This document shows, in pieces, positions 53,541 through 63,117 of a stretch of 64,000 nucleotides of DNA (positions are counted from its first letter, which is position 1; the number at the start of each line of letters is the position of its first letter). A program made the position numbers and the translations under genes. The stretch is from positions 58,640 to 122,639 of the forward strand of contig CAJYAN010000012.1 of assembly GCA_913064945.1 (NCBI GenBank). Direction: 5' to 3'. Source of the stretch: an uncultured Gammaproteobacteria bacterium. Its GTDB lineage: Bacteria; Pseudomonadota; Gammaproteobacteria; UBA6429; Thiohalophilaceae. The notes under the pieces were generated by a model. It was not told the DNA's origin. It saw nothing but the letters and a program-made list of their open reading frames with translations, and searched no databases.

Positions 53541-54230
53541 TTATACTGATAAATACTTGCTTATTTGCGTCGTATCTACATTCTCACGTAAGTCTTCGTG
53601 GATAAAGCTGCCTTTATCGATAACGATTAAGCGATTCGCGATTGCCATCGTAAAACTCAGCACCTGTTCTGATACAATGATGGTGATGTCACGCAATTTA
53701 TGAATCTCATTAAGAATATTCGCAATATCTTTAATAATGGATGGCTGGATACCTTCCGTCGGCTCATCAAGCAACAAGACCTTTGGATTCGTCACCAGGG
53801 CGCGCGCAATCGCCAACTGTTGTTGCTGACCACCCGACAGATTTCCGCCCTTGCGATGACGCATATCATACAATACGGGAAATAAGGCAAATATATCGTC
53901 CGGGATTCGCTCCAGCTTTGATACTTCCATTCCCGTTTTAATATTCTCCTCAACAGTTAATGTTGGAAAAATCATGCGTCCCTGCGGGACATAGGCAATG
54001 CCATTTTCTACCCGCTGGTAACTCTCGTTTTTAGTCACGTCACTACCATCAACTTTTATACTACCCTTACCAGCCGCGAGTATCCCTATAAGCGACTTGA
54101 ACAGCGTCGTCTTACCCATCCCGTTTCTGCCCATGATTGCCAGAGTCTCGTTATCCCTGGCAGTAAAACTAATCCCATGAATGACCTCACTCTGCCCATA
54201 GCTCACATGTAAATCAGACACTTCCAGCAT
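53541..54230 (-). CDS. urtE: Urea ABC transporter ATP-binding protein UrtE
   Basis: The 229-residue ATPase has Walker A GRNGMGKTT, signature LSGGQQQQLAIARAL and Walker B VLLLDEPTEGIQPS. It is the shorter LivF-like of the two ATPases. UrtD/UrtE energise the UrtABC permease for urea or short amides. It follows urtD with a 17-bp gap. Confidence 0.93.
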   Translation of the reverse strand: MLEVSDLHVSYGQSEVIHGISFTARDNETLAIMGRNGMGKTTLFKSLIGILAAGKGSIKVDGSDVTKNESYQRVENGIAYVPQGRMIFPTLTVEENIKTGMEVSKLERIPDDIFALFPVLYDMRHRKGGNLSGGQQQQLAIARALVTNPKVLLLDEPTEGIQPSIIKDIANILNEIHKLRDITIIVSEQVLSFTMAIANRLIVIDKGSFIHEDLRENVDTTQISKYLSV

Positions 54231-54247
54231 TTTCTTACCCTCTTGTC

Positions 54248-54991
54248 TTAATGCCCCAGATAGACCTCGATGACTTCCGGGTTGTTTTGTACCGATTTCA
54301 TATCACCCTCAGCCAGAATTTTTCCCTGGTGTAATACGGTGACCTTATGGGCGATCTTTGCCACAAAGTCCATATCATGTTCTATCACCAGCACCGAACG
54401 ACCAACACAAATACGTTTTAACAACTCAGCCGTTTGGTCTCGTTCTTTCACGCTCATCCCAGCCACAGGTTCATCCAGCATTAAAAGCTCTGGGTCCTGA
54501 ATTAATAACATCCCAATTTCAAGCCACTGCTTTTGCCCATGACTCAACAAGGCCGCCTCTGTTTCAAGAAGTTCTTTAAGAAATATCTCATCCGCGATTT
54601 CCTTGATCCTGGCATCAATCTCTGTGGTCATCTTGAACAATAATGAACCAAAAACACTTCTACCTTTTGGATAAGATACTTCCAGATTTTCGTAAACTGT
54701 CAGATTTTCATAGATAGAGGGCGTTTGAAATTTTCGACCCACACCAGCATGAACGATCTGATGTTCAGACAAATTAGTTAGTTCTTTATTTTTAAACTTA
54801 ATGCTTCCGAGTGTTGATCTGGTTTTTCCGCAGATTAGATCCAGGACTGTCGTCTTACCCGCACCATTCGGGCCAATCACAACTCTAAGCTCATTCTTGT
54901 CTACGTACAGATTCAAACCATCTACGGCCTTAAATCCGTCAAATGATACTGTCAGGTCTTCAATCGCTAATGCAAAATCTGTTTCACTCAT
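54248..54991 (-). CDS. urtD: Urea ABC transporter ATP-binding protein UrtD
   Basis: The 247-residue LivG-like ATPase has Walker A GPNGAGKTT, a SHGQKQWLEIGMLL signature and Walker B LMLDEPVAGMS. The SHGQKQW signature form is characteristic of UrtD. It lies between urtC (23-bp gap) and urtE. Confidence 0.94.
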   Translation of the reverse strand: MSETDFALAIEDLTVSFDGFKAVDGLNLYVDKNELRVVIGPNGAGKTTVLDLICGKTRSTLGSIKFKNKELTNLSEHQIVHAGVGRKFQTPSIYENLTVYENLEVSYPKGRSVFGSLLFKMTTEIDARIKEIADEIFLKELLETEAALLSHGQKQWLEIGMLLIQDPELLMLDEPVAGMSVKERDQTAELLKRICVGRSVLVIEHDMDFVAKIAHKVTVLHQGKILAEGDMKSVQNNPEVIEVYLGH

Positions 54992-55014
54992 GAGATTTCT
55001 TCCTTAGAGTCTGT

Positions 55015-56178
55015 TTATTCACCTGTCGCGCCTAATTTGGCCGCACGCCTGTTTTCAGCCCAGTTTTTAACTGCGCTAACACATTGCAGTCTTCGGATAC
55101 AGCTCGCCCACTTCTGGCCGTGTTTCTCCCATAGTCCGGCAAGCCCATTGGGGAAATACATAACGACACCGATAAATAATCCCCCCATCAAAAATAACCA
55201 CAGCTCAGGAAAAGACTCCGAAAACGCCGTTTTGCCATAGTTCACCATCAATGTTCCAAACACGGCACCCACAAGAGACATGCGACCTCCAACGGCGGCG
55301 AAAATAACCATTTCAATGGACGGCACAATGCCGACAAATGAAGGTGACATGAAGCCTACCTGCAGTGTGAACATGGCGCCGCCAATGGCGGAAATAATTG
55401 CTCCCAGGGAGAATATAAATATTTTGAAATTTGATACATCGTAACCAGAGAAACGTACACGATCTTCTTTGTCACGCATTGCCAGCAATAAACGACCGAG
55501 TTTAGAGCTCAACACATAACGACACACCAGAATGACACCTATTAATAAGCCTCCGTTGAGATAATACAAAATGTACTTTGCAGACTCTGTGTTGATGTTC
55601 CAGCCATGTAATGTCTTAAGGTCGGTTATGCCGTTAATCCCGCCGGTGTATCCTTGCTGGCCAATTATTAATATTGTCAGAATCGATGCAATCGCCTGTG
55701 TAATAATGGAGAAGTACACGCCACCAACGCGACGCTTGAACATGGCGGCACCTATAATGTAAGCAAACACAGCAGGCACCACAAAGATCGCTAGAATTGT
55801 AAAGGTCAGACTATGGAAGGGTTCCCAGAATGCAGGTAAGTGCGTTATCTGGTTCCAGTCCATAAAATCAGGAATCCCCGGTGTGGTCTGTCGCGCTGTA
55901 CTCGCCATGTCTGATGCCTCGAGCTTCAGAAACATGGCCATACAGTATCCACCAAGACCAAAGAAAATTCCCTGACCAAGACTCAAGACCCCACCGTATC
56001 CCCATACCATCACCAGACTAACGGCGGCAAATGCATAGGTAAGATATTTACCTACCAGGTTAAGGCGAAAAATATCCAACCACAGTGGCATGACCACGAA
56101 CATGAGCAACATCAGGAGCATTATCGCGATACCGCCCTGGCGCCCACCCAACCATCTTGTATAAAACGTACTCATCAT
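55015..56178 (-). CDS. urtC: Urea ABC transporter permease UrtC
   Basis: The 387-residue LivM-like permease has about ten membrane helices and the UrtC phrases GYGGVLSLGQGIFFGLGGYCMAMFL, GINGITDL and LRFSGYDVSNFKIFIFSLGA-like (RVRFSGYDV). It forms the inner-membrane channel with UrtB. Gap to urtB is 20 bp. Confidence 0.94.
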   Translation of the reverse strand: MMSTFYTRWLGGRQGGIAIMLLMLLMFVVMPLWLDIFRLNLVGKYLTYAFAAVSLVMVWGYGGVLSLGQGIFFGLGGYCMAMFLKLEASDMASTARQTTPGIPDFMDWNQITHLPAFWEPFHSLTFTILAIFVVPAVFAYIIGAAMFKRRVGGVYFSIITQAIASILTILIIGQQGYTGGINGITDLKTLHGWNINTESAKYILYYLNGGLLIGVILVCRYVLSSKLGRLLLAMRDKEDRVRFSGYDVSNFKIFIFSLGAIISAIGGAMFTLQVGFMSPSFVGIVPSIEMVIFAAVGGRMSLVGAVFGTLMVNYGKTAFSESFPELWLFLMGGLFIGVVMYFPNGLAGLWEKHGQKWASCIRRLQCVSAVKNWAENRRAAKLGATGE

Positions 56179-56198
56179 AAATCCCCTAGATTCCTCTA

Positions 56199-57122
56199 CT
56201 ATTTCCGAACTTTACTTGAGAACAGACCTTCAGGCCGCAGCATGAGAATCACAATCACTACGAGCAGGGTTACCACCTTGCCCATCGCATTTGTCAGGAA
56301 GAAGGTAAGAATGGACTGTGCCTGCGCAATGGAAAAAGCAGAGGCGATTGCACCGAGAATGCTGGTAGCACCGCCAAAGACAACCACCAGGAAAGTATCT
56401 ACGATGTATTGTGAGCCACTCGTCGGGCCTGTTGACGCAATGGTTGTAAAGGCGGCACCCGCTACACCGGCGATACCACAACCAACAGCGAACGTCATGC
56501 GATCCACTTTCTTTGTATTAATTCCTACAGCACCGGCCATCAGGCGATTTTGTGTTGTCGCCCTGACCTTCAACCCCCAGCTAGACCGGAACATAAACAT
56601 CACCACCAGACCAGTAACTGCAAAAGTAATGGCCATGACCACCATGCCATTTATTGGAATATCGATCGTATCCGTGACTGACCAGGACCCCATCAACCAA
56701 TCGGGAAGATTTGGGCTGACTTCTCGTCCGCCAAATATAGTGCGGAAAATCTGTTGCATAATAAGACTCAAACCCCAGGTCGCTAACAGCGTATCAAGCG
56801 GACGCTTATAGAGGTGGCGTATCATTAAGTACTCTACGAGATACCCCACAAGAAATGCCAATGCAAACGCTGCAAACAACGCGAAAAAGAAATAATAGGG
56901 TAAGAATGTAGGAAAATATTCTGCAGTTATTTTACCTAAAACATAAATGGTATAAGCGCCGATGGTCATAAACTCCCCATGCGCCATGTTAATCACACCC
57001 ATCTGACCAAAGATGATCGCCAACCCAAGCGCCATCAATAATAAAACACTGAACAGACTCAGGCCGGAAAAGCCTTGCATCACCACGATGGATCCCAAAT
57101 CCGATACTGAGTAGCCAAACAT
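56199..57122 (-). CDS. urtB: Urea ABC transporter permease UrtB
   Basis: The 307-residue LivH-like permease has eight or so membrane helices and motifs GLAIIFGQMGVINMAHGEFMTIGAYT and GATSILGAIASAFSIAQAQSIL. The start at 57122 follows a GGAGAA ribosome-binding site; a frame to 57161 has none. It lies 109 bp after urtA. Confidence 0.94.
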   Translation of the reverse strand: MFGYSVSDLGSIVVMQGFSGLSLFSVLLLMALGLAIIFGQMGVINMAHGEFMTIGAYTIYVLGKITAEYFPTFLPYYFFFALFAAFALAFLVGYLVEYLMIRHLYKRPLDTLLATWGLSLIMQQIFRTIFGGREVSPNLPDWLMGSWSVTDTIDIPINGMVVMAITFAVTGLVVMFMFRSSWGLKVRATTQNRLMAGAVGINTKKVDRMTFAVGCGIAGVAGAAFTTIASTGPTSGSQYIVDTFLVVVFGGATSILGAIASAFSIAQAQSILTFFLTNAMGKVVTLLVVIVILMLRPEGLFSSKVRK

Positions 57123-57231
57123 AAGGATTCTCCAGTTCTTAATTACATATACTGTCGTCACGTTTTGGCCCCGGGCTGCCTTATACAGCCCGGGAGCAAA
57201 GCGTCTGCTTAACGTAACTTACTGATTGAAA

Positions 57232-58458
57232 TTAATAACCCTTAGGGAATGGGTTAGGCATGATGTAGTCAGAGGTATACACGATATCTGCCTGACCATC
57301 TTTACGCCACTTACCAATCCTCAGGCGTGTTTTCAGGTGATGATTCGGCTCAAGGTATACCTTACCTTCAGGTGCTTCGAATGTAATGGTGCCACTTTCT
57401 TCAGCTTTAACCACTTTGTCAGTATCAAAGCTACCTGCTTTTTCTACCGCTGCTTTCCATAACCAGGGACCAAGATAAGCTGCCTGCGTTACGTCACCGA
57501 TAGGCGCATCTTTACCCCACATCTTCTTAAACTCAGCAACGAACTTTTTGTTCACTGGTGTATCCAGAGACTGGAAGTACTTCATTGCAGAGTAGAAACC
57601 TTCAAGGTTCTCACCACCGATACCCTGAGCTTCATCTTCTGTTACTGCTAGTGTCAGCAGCGTTTGCTTCTTACCAGTGATACCTGCGGCTTTCAATTGT
57701 TTAAAAAAGGCAACGTTAGAACCGCCGACGACAGCGCCGTAGATAACGTCTGGCTTCTTCAGACGAATCTTGTTAATGGTAGAACCAAACTGTGTGCTAC
57801 CCAGGGCGGCGTATTCTTCTCCCACGATCTTACCGTGCAGTACAGTTTCAATGTACTTACGGGCAAGCTTCATAGTTGTACGTGGCCAGATATAGTCTGA
57901 ACCAATCAGGTAAAACGTTTTTGCTTTCTTATTTTTGGCAACCCAGTCGAGACCAGCGAACACCTGCTGTGTCGCTTCCTGACCGGTATAAATAACGTTC
58001 TTGGACTGTTCCAGACCTTCATAAAACGTTGGGTAATACAACAAACCGTTATCACGCTCCAGCACTGGTAAAACTGCCTTCCGTGAAGCGGAAGTCCAGC
58101 AACCCATGATGGCGGCGACATGGTCATTTTCCAGAAGTTTCTTCGCCTTTTCTGCAAACGTTGGCCAGTCACTGGCACCATCTTCCTGAATAATCTTGAT
58201 CTGACGACCAAGAACACCGCCGCTTTCATTAATTTGTTTGATGGCCAATTTCTCAGCCTGCTGTGCACCTGTTTCACTGATCGCCATCGTGCCGGTCAGT
58301 GAATGAAGGATACCCACCGTCACGGTTTTATCTGTGACTGCCAGGCCAGTCGTATTGACACTTGCAGCAGCTGCAATACTCATATTGGTCGCCATGGTGA
58401 TCCCCATTGCTACCGTCATCAAATTGCGCCACTTTGAGAACACAAAGCTAGATTTCAT
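57232..58458 (-). CDS. urtA: Urea/short-amide-binding protein UrtA
   Basis: The 408-residue periplasmic binding protein has a signal peptide (about 1-33, AAAASVNTTG cleavage region) and a LivJ-like fold (VGILHSLTGTMAISETGAQQAEKLAIKQINESGG, AAIMGCWTSASRKAVLPVLE). Proteins of this type bind urea or, in FmdD, short-chain amides. The neighbours (fmdA, amiE) leave amide binding open. A textbook sigma-54 promoter stands upstream. It is the first gene of the urt operon. Confidence 0.93.
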   Translation of the reverse strand: MKSSFVFSKWRNLMTVAMGITMATNMSIAAAASVNTTGLAVTDKTVTVGILHSLTGTMAISETGAQQAEKLAIKQINESGGVLGRQIKIIQEDGASDWPTFAEKAKKLLENDHVAAIMGCWTSASRKAVLPVLERDNGLLYYPTFYEGLEQSKNVIYTGQEATQQVFAGLDWVAKNKKAKTFYLIGSDYIWPRTTMKLARKYIETVLHGKIVGEEYAALGSTQFGSTINKIRLKKPDVIYGAVVGGSNVAFFKQLKAAGITGKKQTLLTLAVTEDEAQGIGGENLEGFYSAMKYFQSLDTPVNKKFVAEFKKMWGKDAPIGDVTQAAYLGPWLWKAAVEKAGSFDTDKVVKAEESGTITFEAPEGKVYLEPNHHLKTRLRIGKWRKDGQADIVYTSDYIMPNPFPKGY

Positions 58459-58525
58459 TTTAATCCCCTAACACTTAGCTAAAAAATAACTTGAATATGT
58501 ACCTCAAGTCCCTGAAAGACTTAAT

Positions 58526-58543
58526 TGCAACCTATGTGCCAAG
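58526..58543 (-). promoter_or_regulatory. Sigma-54 promoter of urtABCDE-amiE
   Basis: On the minus strand CTTGGCACATAGGTTGCAA (58543-58525) matches the consensus TGGCAC-N5-TTGCA exactly. Transcription would start about 55-60 bases before the urtA ATG. No GCAC-N7-GTGC NtrC site was found in the upstream ~200 bp. Confidence 0.85.
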
Positions 58544-58744
58544 AGTTCTCACCACCTATTCCGATTAATTTATCAGTCACCTTACTTCATTAAAATCAAC
58601 CACATATCAAGTATCTTCTTTAGCTGTCCAACGAAGTATCAGCTTTACGAGCCTCTTTTTGTTGCATTAATCTCCTACTCTGCCCTTATCAAGTGCATGC
58701 CTGATTTTTACTGCCTGTCTATAGTGCGTACTGACACCAAAAAA

Positions 58745-58772
58745 AAACGCCGATCATTTATGATCAGCGTTT
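58745..58772 (-). terminator. Terminator of fmdA-fmdB
   Basis: AAACGC-c-GATCA / TGATC-a-GCGTTT forms a stem with one mismatch and a 4-base loop, followed on the minus strand by eight T. It lies about 30 bases beyond the fmdB stop and isolates fmdAB from the urt operon. Confidence 0.8.
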
Positions 58773-58800
58773 AACTTTTTATGACTTGTTATTTAGCTCT

Positions 58801-59121
58801 TTAACCTAGCATCCAGGGCCGGGTCCCTTCCCTAACCTGCTGGAATACACCTTTGTTTTTATCCTCCCGCTCATGGGAACAGCCATTATGATTACACTGA
58901 TGTTGACGAGTCACTCTTAGCGGTTCATATATCGCCTTCTCATTACGTTCTCTGGCGATGCGCTCATTTGACTTCAGTTTCTGCAGTTGTGCAGTGGATA
59001 TTTTCCGCGGTGATGGCATATTACACTCTGGACATACTCGCAAAGGTGAATATTCACTTAAAGAGAGTAATTCACTAAATTCATTCTCGCACTTTGGGCA
59101 TTTATATTCATATACAGGCAT
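58801..59121 (-). CDS. fmdB: FmdB zinc-ribbon protein
   Basis: The 106-residue protein begins MPVYEYKCPKCENEFSELLSL and has a CPKC/CPEC zinc ribbon (Cys ~8-30), the FmdB signature. The C-terminal half is charged and disordered, with an extra Cys/His pair (QHQCNHNGCSHE). FmdB was linked to formamidase regulation in Methylophilus. It directly follows fmdA (68-bp gap). The start at 59121 is the family start; an ATG at 59127 adds two residues. Confidence 0.9.
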   Translation of the reverse strand: MPVYEYKCPKCENEFSELLSLSEYSPLRVCPECNMPSPRKISTAQLQKLKSNERIARERNEKAIYEPLRVTRQHQCNHNGCSHEREDKNKGVFQQVREGTRPWMLG

Positions 59122-59189
59122 TTTCAACTCCTACGGTACAATTTAAGGCAGGGCCAATGGTCTAATCCATTGACCCTAATCATCTCCGA

Positions 59190-60413
59190 CTAACTGGTCT
59201 TCGCCAGATCACTACCCGGCTCGATGATGGCACTAGGGCCTTCTGCCTTGATATTAATGTCACCTTCAAATATTTCTGTTGGCAACCATAACGTCGCACA
59301 GGCATTCGGAATATCAACAATGCCGCTGATGTGGCCTTCGACAGGTGCCGTACCCAAAATCGCATAAGCCTGTTCACCGGTGTAACCGTGAAGCTTCATA
59401 TGCTCAATCGCGTTGAGACATGCCTGACGATATGCTACATGAGCATCAAGATAGTGCTGCTCGCCATCTTCATCCACAGAGATCCCTTCAAAAATCAGGT
59501 AATTGCTGTATCGCGGTTCAAGCGGGCTCGGCTTGAAAATTGGATTCTTGACATTGTACTTTTTCATTCCCCCTTTGATCAGGCCAACACGAATATCCAG
59601 ATAGCCTGCCATTTCGATGGCACCACAGAAAGTGATTTCACCATCGCCCTGGGAAAAATGTATATCGCCCATCGACAGACCACCGTCTTTCACATACACA
59701 GGGAAGTACACACGCGAACCACGAGACAAATTCTTAATATCACAGTTACCACCATGCTCACGTGGCGGTACAGTACGCGCACCTTCATTTGCGGCCCTGG
59801 CAGCCGCCTCAGGTGACATGCGACCCATAACGGCTGTATCCGCATAAGGTAGAGCTGCCAGTGGCGGTACGCGGTCCGGATCGGTTGCTACCAACTGACC
59901 TTCTCGCTTATTCCATTCGTCAAGCAGTTCTTTTGATGGCAAGCAGCCTATCAAACCGGGATGCATAATGCCTGCAAACTCTACTCCGGGGATATGTCTT
60001 GAAGAGGCGTAAATCCCATGAAAATCCCAGCAGGCTTTGCGCGCCTCAGGATAATGCTCGGTTAAAAATCCACCGCCATTTTCTTTGGCAAACAAACCAG
60101 TGAAACCCCACTCTGATTCTTTCAATACGCCAACATCAAGGATATCGACGACCATCAGGTCACCTGGTTCTGCGCCTTCCACACCGATAGGACCACTCAG
60201 ATAATGCACCTGTGTTAGATCCACATCACGGATATCGTTCGCGCTATTATCATTTTTAATCTGGCCGCCAGTCCAGTCCAGGCATTCAACACGGAATTCA
60301 TCGCCCGGTTTCACCATCGTCACCATCGGAATATCAGGATGCCATCGGTTGTGGATTACTCCATCCTGTTCGTCCGCGGGCTTACTCACATCTATTTTTA
60401 TAATCGTCTCCAT
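59190..60413 (-). CDS. fmdA: Formamidase FmdA
   Basis: The 407-residue protein is an acetamidase/formamidase: HNRWHPDIPMVTMVKPGDEFRVECLDWTGGQIKND start, and GGNCDIKNLSRGSRVYFPVYVKDGGLSMGD-type core (EHGGNCDIKN). It hydrolyses formamide to formate and ammonia. It is a different fold from AmiE, so the window encodes two unrelated amidases. A sigma-54 promoter lies 166 bp upstream; fmdB follows. Confidence 0.95.
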   Translation of the reverse strand: METIIKIDVSKPADEQDGVIHNRWHPDIPMVTMVKPGDEFRVECLDWTGGQIKNDNSANDIRDVDLTQVHYLSGPIGVEGAEPGDLMVVDILDVGVLKESEWGFTGLFAKENGGGFLTEHYPEARKACWDFHGIYASSRHIPGVEFAGIMHPGLIGCLPSKELLDEWNKREGQLVATDPDRVPPLAALPYADTAVMGRMSPEAAARAANEGARTVPPREHGGNCDIKNLSRGSRVYFPVYVKDGGLSMGDIHFSQGDGEITFCGAIEMAGYLDIRVGLIKGGMKKYNVKNPIFKPSPLEPRYSNYLIFEGISVDEDGEQHYLDAHVAYRQACLNAIEHMKLHGYTGEQAYAILGTAPVEGHISGIVDIPNACATLWLPTEIFEGDINIKAEGPSAIIEPGSDLAKTS

Positions 60414-60578
60414 GCTACTTAGACCTCTTAAATTTTAATTACCATGACCTTGCTACCCTGTGAGCACAACTGTCTATAAAGATGCCCCGACAATGTACAA
60501 ATTATTTTAGCCATCACTAACTGTATCTCTGCACCTGCCTGCAACAATGCCCGCTCACGCCCAATTACGACTAATCTT

Positions 60579-60594
60579 TGCAAAGCATATGCCA
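60579..60594 (-). promoter_or_regulatory. Sigma-54 promoter of fmdAB
   Basis: On the minus strand TTGGCATATGCTTTGCAAA has TGGCAT-N5-TTGCA, one base off consensus at the last -24 position and with exact spacing. The mRNA leader would be about 150 bases. Two direct repeats GCACCAATC (60671-60679 and 60689-60697) 77-103 bp upstream resemble NtrC half-sites. The rest of the 404-bp gap holds no gene. Confidence 0.75.
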
Positions 60595-60769
60595 AAGAAT
60601 GATTACACGATAAAACATGGCCTTAGGAGCAACTGATGAGATGTAGGCTTTAACAACGTTCGTTAGAAGTGCACCAATCATCATTTACGCACCAATCCTA
60701 ATCATTCTATTGCTATGTATTAGACGATCATTTTTCTTAATCACTTCATGTATATATGTACTCAAAAAA

Positions 60770-60795
60770 AAGCTGCCTGCATAAGCAGGCAGCTT
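60770..60795 (-). terminator. Terminator of the TorF-like porin gene
   Basis: AAGCTGCCTGC / GCAGGCAGCTT is a perfect 11-bp stem with an ATAA loop, followed on the minus strand by eight T. It lies 22 bases after the porin stop. Confidence 0.9.
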
Positions 60796-60817
60796 TATTA
60801 GCAAAATACTCGTTCGC

Positions 60818-61489
60818 TTATTTTAGCGGTACGCTATAGGTCAGCACTACCAGTGGGTCCTTTAAGGTCGCATCGCCATCTACCTTGTTACCTGTCGCTT
60901 TACTTAGCGTCCATGTCAAATTATCGGTCAATGCATAACTCACGTTGTAGTCTGTGTATTCACTGGACTTTGTATCCTGAGTCGATTTACCGATATGAAA
61001 ACCAATCTTACCCATAGAATAATCAAGACTGTAATATTTGTAGTTATCACCTACCGATTTTTTATCTGCATTAATATACGCAGTTAGACTCAAGTCTTTG
61101 TAAGAACCTTTCAAAATATATTCATTGACATCAGAATCACTGATGCTGGCTGAATTCTCAGGGTAGGTATATTTGGCATAACCAACGCTATAACCAAAAT
61201 CCCCGGCAGTCCCAGCATAGCTACCGTAAAGATCCACTTCTTCGTTCTTACCTTTCTCGTTTGAAGCCCAGGTACCAACAGAAAAACCATTGCCAAAATC
61301 ATAGTCAATATTACCCGAGACTGCAGGTGCACCACCGCTGATATCCAGGCCACGCCAGAAATACATATTACTGACAGCCAGACCATAGCTAACACCCGCC
61401 GAAGCAACACCAGGTGCCGCTGCCATACCTGTGATCGCCATCGCTGTCGCCATTGCTACCGGTGTAAGTTTTTTTAACGCTTTCATTGA
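60818..61489 (-). CDS. TorF family putative outer-membrane porin
   Basis: The 223-residue protein has a signal peptide (MKALKKLTPVAMATAMAITGMAAAPGVASA) cut after Ala30. The mature part is beta-strand rich and starts GVSYGLAVSNMYFWRGLDISGG, the TorF (TIGR02001-type) pattern, ending in a hydrophobic C-terminal strand (LVVLTYSVPLK). It is likely an outer-membrane beta-barrel. The start at 61489 follows a GGGAGAAGA ribosome-binding site. A sigma-54 promoter and an NtrC-like site upstream suggest it admits urea or amides under nitrogen limitation. Confidence 0.82.
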   Translation of the reverse strand, partial: SMKALKKLTPVAMATAMAITGMAAAPGVASAGVSYGLAVSNMYFWRGLDISGGAPAVSGNIDYDFGNGFSVGTWASNEKGKNEEVDLYGSYAGTAGDFGYSVGYAKYTYPENSASISDSDVNEYILKGSYKDLSLTAYINADKKSVGDNYKYYSLDYSMGKIGFHIGKSTQDTKSSEYTDYNVSYALTDNLTWTLSKATGNKVDGDATLKDPLVVLTYSVPLK

Positions 61490-61580
61490 GTCTTCTCCCA
61501 TCATTTATAATTACTGAAACATTTTCGGTTACCCTGTTCTGCTTGGTTGATACAGTGTCTTCCGAATCTGTTCAGGCAAT

Positions 61581-61596
61581 TGCACACAACGTGCCA
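61581..61596 (-). promoter_or_regulatory. Sigma-54-type promoter of the TorF-like gene
   Basis: On the minus strand GGTGGCACGTTGTGTGCAA has a perfect TGGCAC -24 element and exact 5-base spacing to GTGCA, one base off the -12 consensus but retaining the GC. The leader would be about 80 bases. Confidence 0.65.
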
Positions 61597-61671
61597 CCTC
61601 ATGAAACAGGATAAAATACAATGAGTTATATCGATTATTGCTGCTATCGCAAATCAACACGTATTGTTTAC

Positions 61672-61686
61672 GCACCCTAACTGTGC
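61672..61686. promoter_or_regulatory. NtrC-like enhancer site GCAC-N7-GTGC
   Basis: GCACCCTAACTGTGC fits the NtrC consensus GCAC-N7-GTGC and lies 76-90 bp upstream of the -24 element of the TorF-like promoter, a usual enhancer distance. A second half-site-like GGTGCA occurs near 61720. Confidence 0.5.
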
Positions 61687-61770
61687 ATAACTATTTTCTT
61701 CTGTCACAAATCTGAAATAACTTGGTGCATCATCGCGCCACAACTCGATCATTTTTTTGTCGAAAAAAAA

Positions 61771-61787
61771 CCCTCCATGCAGGAGGG
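61771..61787 (-). terminator. Terminator of the ureEFG operon
   Basis: CCCTCC / GGAGGG forms a short GC-rich stem with a five-base loop, followed on the minus strand by eight T. It lies about 25 bases after the ureG stop. Confidence 0.8.
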
Positions 61788-61812
61788 CCCTGATAATCAC
61801 ACCTCATTACCT

Positions 61813-62430
61813 TCAGGCCACAGGCGACAACATGCCCTGCTTGATAATGAAATTCACAATTTTTTCGACACCATCGCCCCGCTTAATATTGCTAAATACA
61901 AATGGCCCCTCGCCACGCATTTTTTTCGCATCACGCTCCATGACTTCCAGGGAGGCACCCACATAAGGGGCCAGGTCGATTTTATTAATCACCAGGAGAT
62001 CGGAACGTGTGATCCCCGGGCCGCCTTTGCGCGGTATCTTGTCACCGGCGGACACATCGATCACATAAATGGTCAGGTCGGACAACTCCGGGCTAAACGT
62101 CGCAGACAGGTTGTCCCCACCACTTTCGACGAAGACCATATCCAGGTTGGTGTGCCTTTTTTGCAGTTCATCGACGGCGGCAAGGTTCATCGAGGCATCT
62201 TCACGAATTGCCGTGTGCGGACAACCACCGGTCTCGACGCCAATAATGCGGTCTTCTGCCAGGGCCTCGCTACGCATCAGGAACTGGGCATCTTCCTGGG
62301 TATATATATCGTTGGTCACCACGGCGATATCATATTGCTCACGCATCTGCTTGCAGAGCGCATCCACCAGTGCTGTTTTCCCCGAGCCCACCGGGCCACC
62401 CACCCCAACACGTAATACCTGTTTCGTCAT
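61813..62430 (-). CDS. ureG: Urease accessory GTPase UreG
   Basis: The 205-residue GTPase has P-loop [15 protein letters not shown] (~residues 8-22), the nickel CPH motif in [18 protein letters not shown] and [10 protein letters not shown]. UreG drives GTP-dependent nickel insertion into urease with UreF and UreH/D. The Met at 62430 is the family start; upstream residues in the frame are unrelated. It is 10 bp after ureF. Confidence 0.96.
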   Translation of the reverse strand: MTKQVLRVGVGGPVGSGKTALVDALCKQMREQYDIAVVTNDIYTQEDAQFLMRSEALAEDRIIGVETGGCPHTAIREDASMNLAAVDELQKRHTNLDMVFVESGGDNLSATFSPELSDLTIYVIDVSAGDKIPRKGGPGITRSDLLVINKIDLAPYVGASLEVMERDAKKMRGEGPFVFSNIKRGDGVEKIVNFIIKQGMLSPVA

Positions 62431-62440
62431 TGTTTTATCC

Positions 62441-63109
62441 TCAGGATCGAAATAATCGTGAATACTGCACTTCATGTAATGCGCTGGCCATGGCAAATCC
62501 CGGTGCCAGCATGCCGATATCTTCATCGCTACACTGCAGGCCGCGATTAGCCGCTTCGGGTATTTTATCAATCGCTGCCGTCAGAATACGTTGACCCGCT
62601 GTCTGACCCAGGGGCACCAGCTTGATCGCTGCAGCTACCTGCTTTTCACACCACGCCCACATCAAGCCTTCTGCTGCCTGCTGTCGGTCCACCCCCTGCA
62701 TGGCGCAGGCAAATCCATAGGCCGCGCTATAGGAGGTATTCATATCTTTAAATCGCTCTGGCCAGTTAAGGTTCAGACTGGGCATAATTTTGATCATGGC
62801 ACTGCCAAGCTGAATATCTTCTTGATAAAGCTCTGCTGATTCACGCATCGCCAGGAGTGTCCTGTTCCAGTACACAAATGTCTTCCAGTCATTTTCCACC
62901 GTTGCCTGATAACAACGCAAAATGATCGGTATCTCTGTCACTGCCAGAAAATTCTCCAGTAAAGATAATATCCACTCTGTGGCCGCGGCTTCATCTTTGA
63001 TCCAGCCAGCTTCAACGGCATACTCCTGACCCTGAGAATAGGCAAACGAGCCAATGGGTAAGGTGGGATTGATTAATTGCCATAACTTGATGTGCTGGTT
63101 ATCTATCAT
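62441..63109 (-). CDS. ureF: Urease accessory protein UreF
   Basis: The 222-residue helical protein has the UreF start ([29 protein letters not shown]) and a C-terminal region expected to bind UreG. It is part of the UreDFG chaperone complex. It lies 8 bp after ureE and 10 bp before ureG. Confidence 0.95.
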   Translation of the reverse strand: MIDNQHIKLWQLINPTLPIGSFAYSQGQEYAVEAGWIKDEAAATEWILSLLENFLAVTEIPIILRCYQATVENDWKTFVYWNRTLLAMRESAELYQEDIQLGSAMIKIMPSLNLNWPERFKDMNTSYSAAYGFACAMQGVDRQQAAEGLMWAWCEKQVAAAIKLVPLGQTAGQRILTAAIDKIPEAANRGLQCSDEDIGMLAPGFAMASALHEVQYSRLFRS

Positions 63110-63117
63110 CAGGTATC

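Noticed and set aside
56242..56811. 189-codon open frame antisense to urtB
   Set aside because: Low-complexity Thr/Ile/Pro-rich translation of the complement of membrane-helix codons; no ribosome-binding site.
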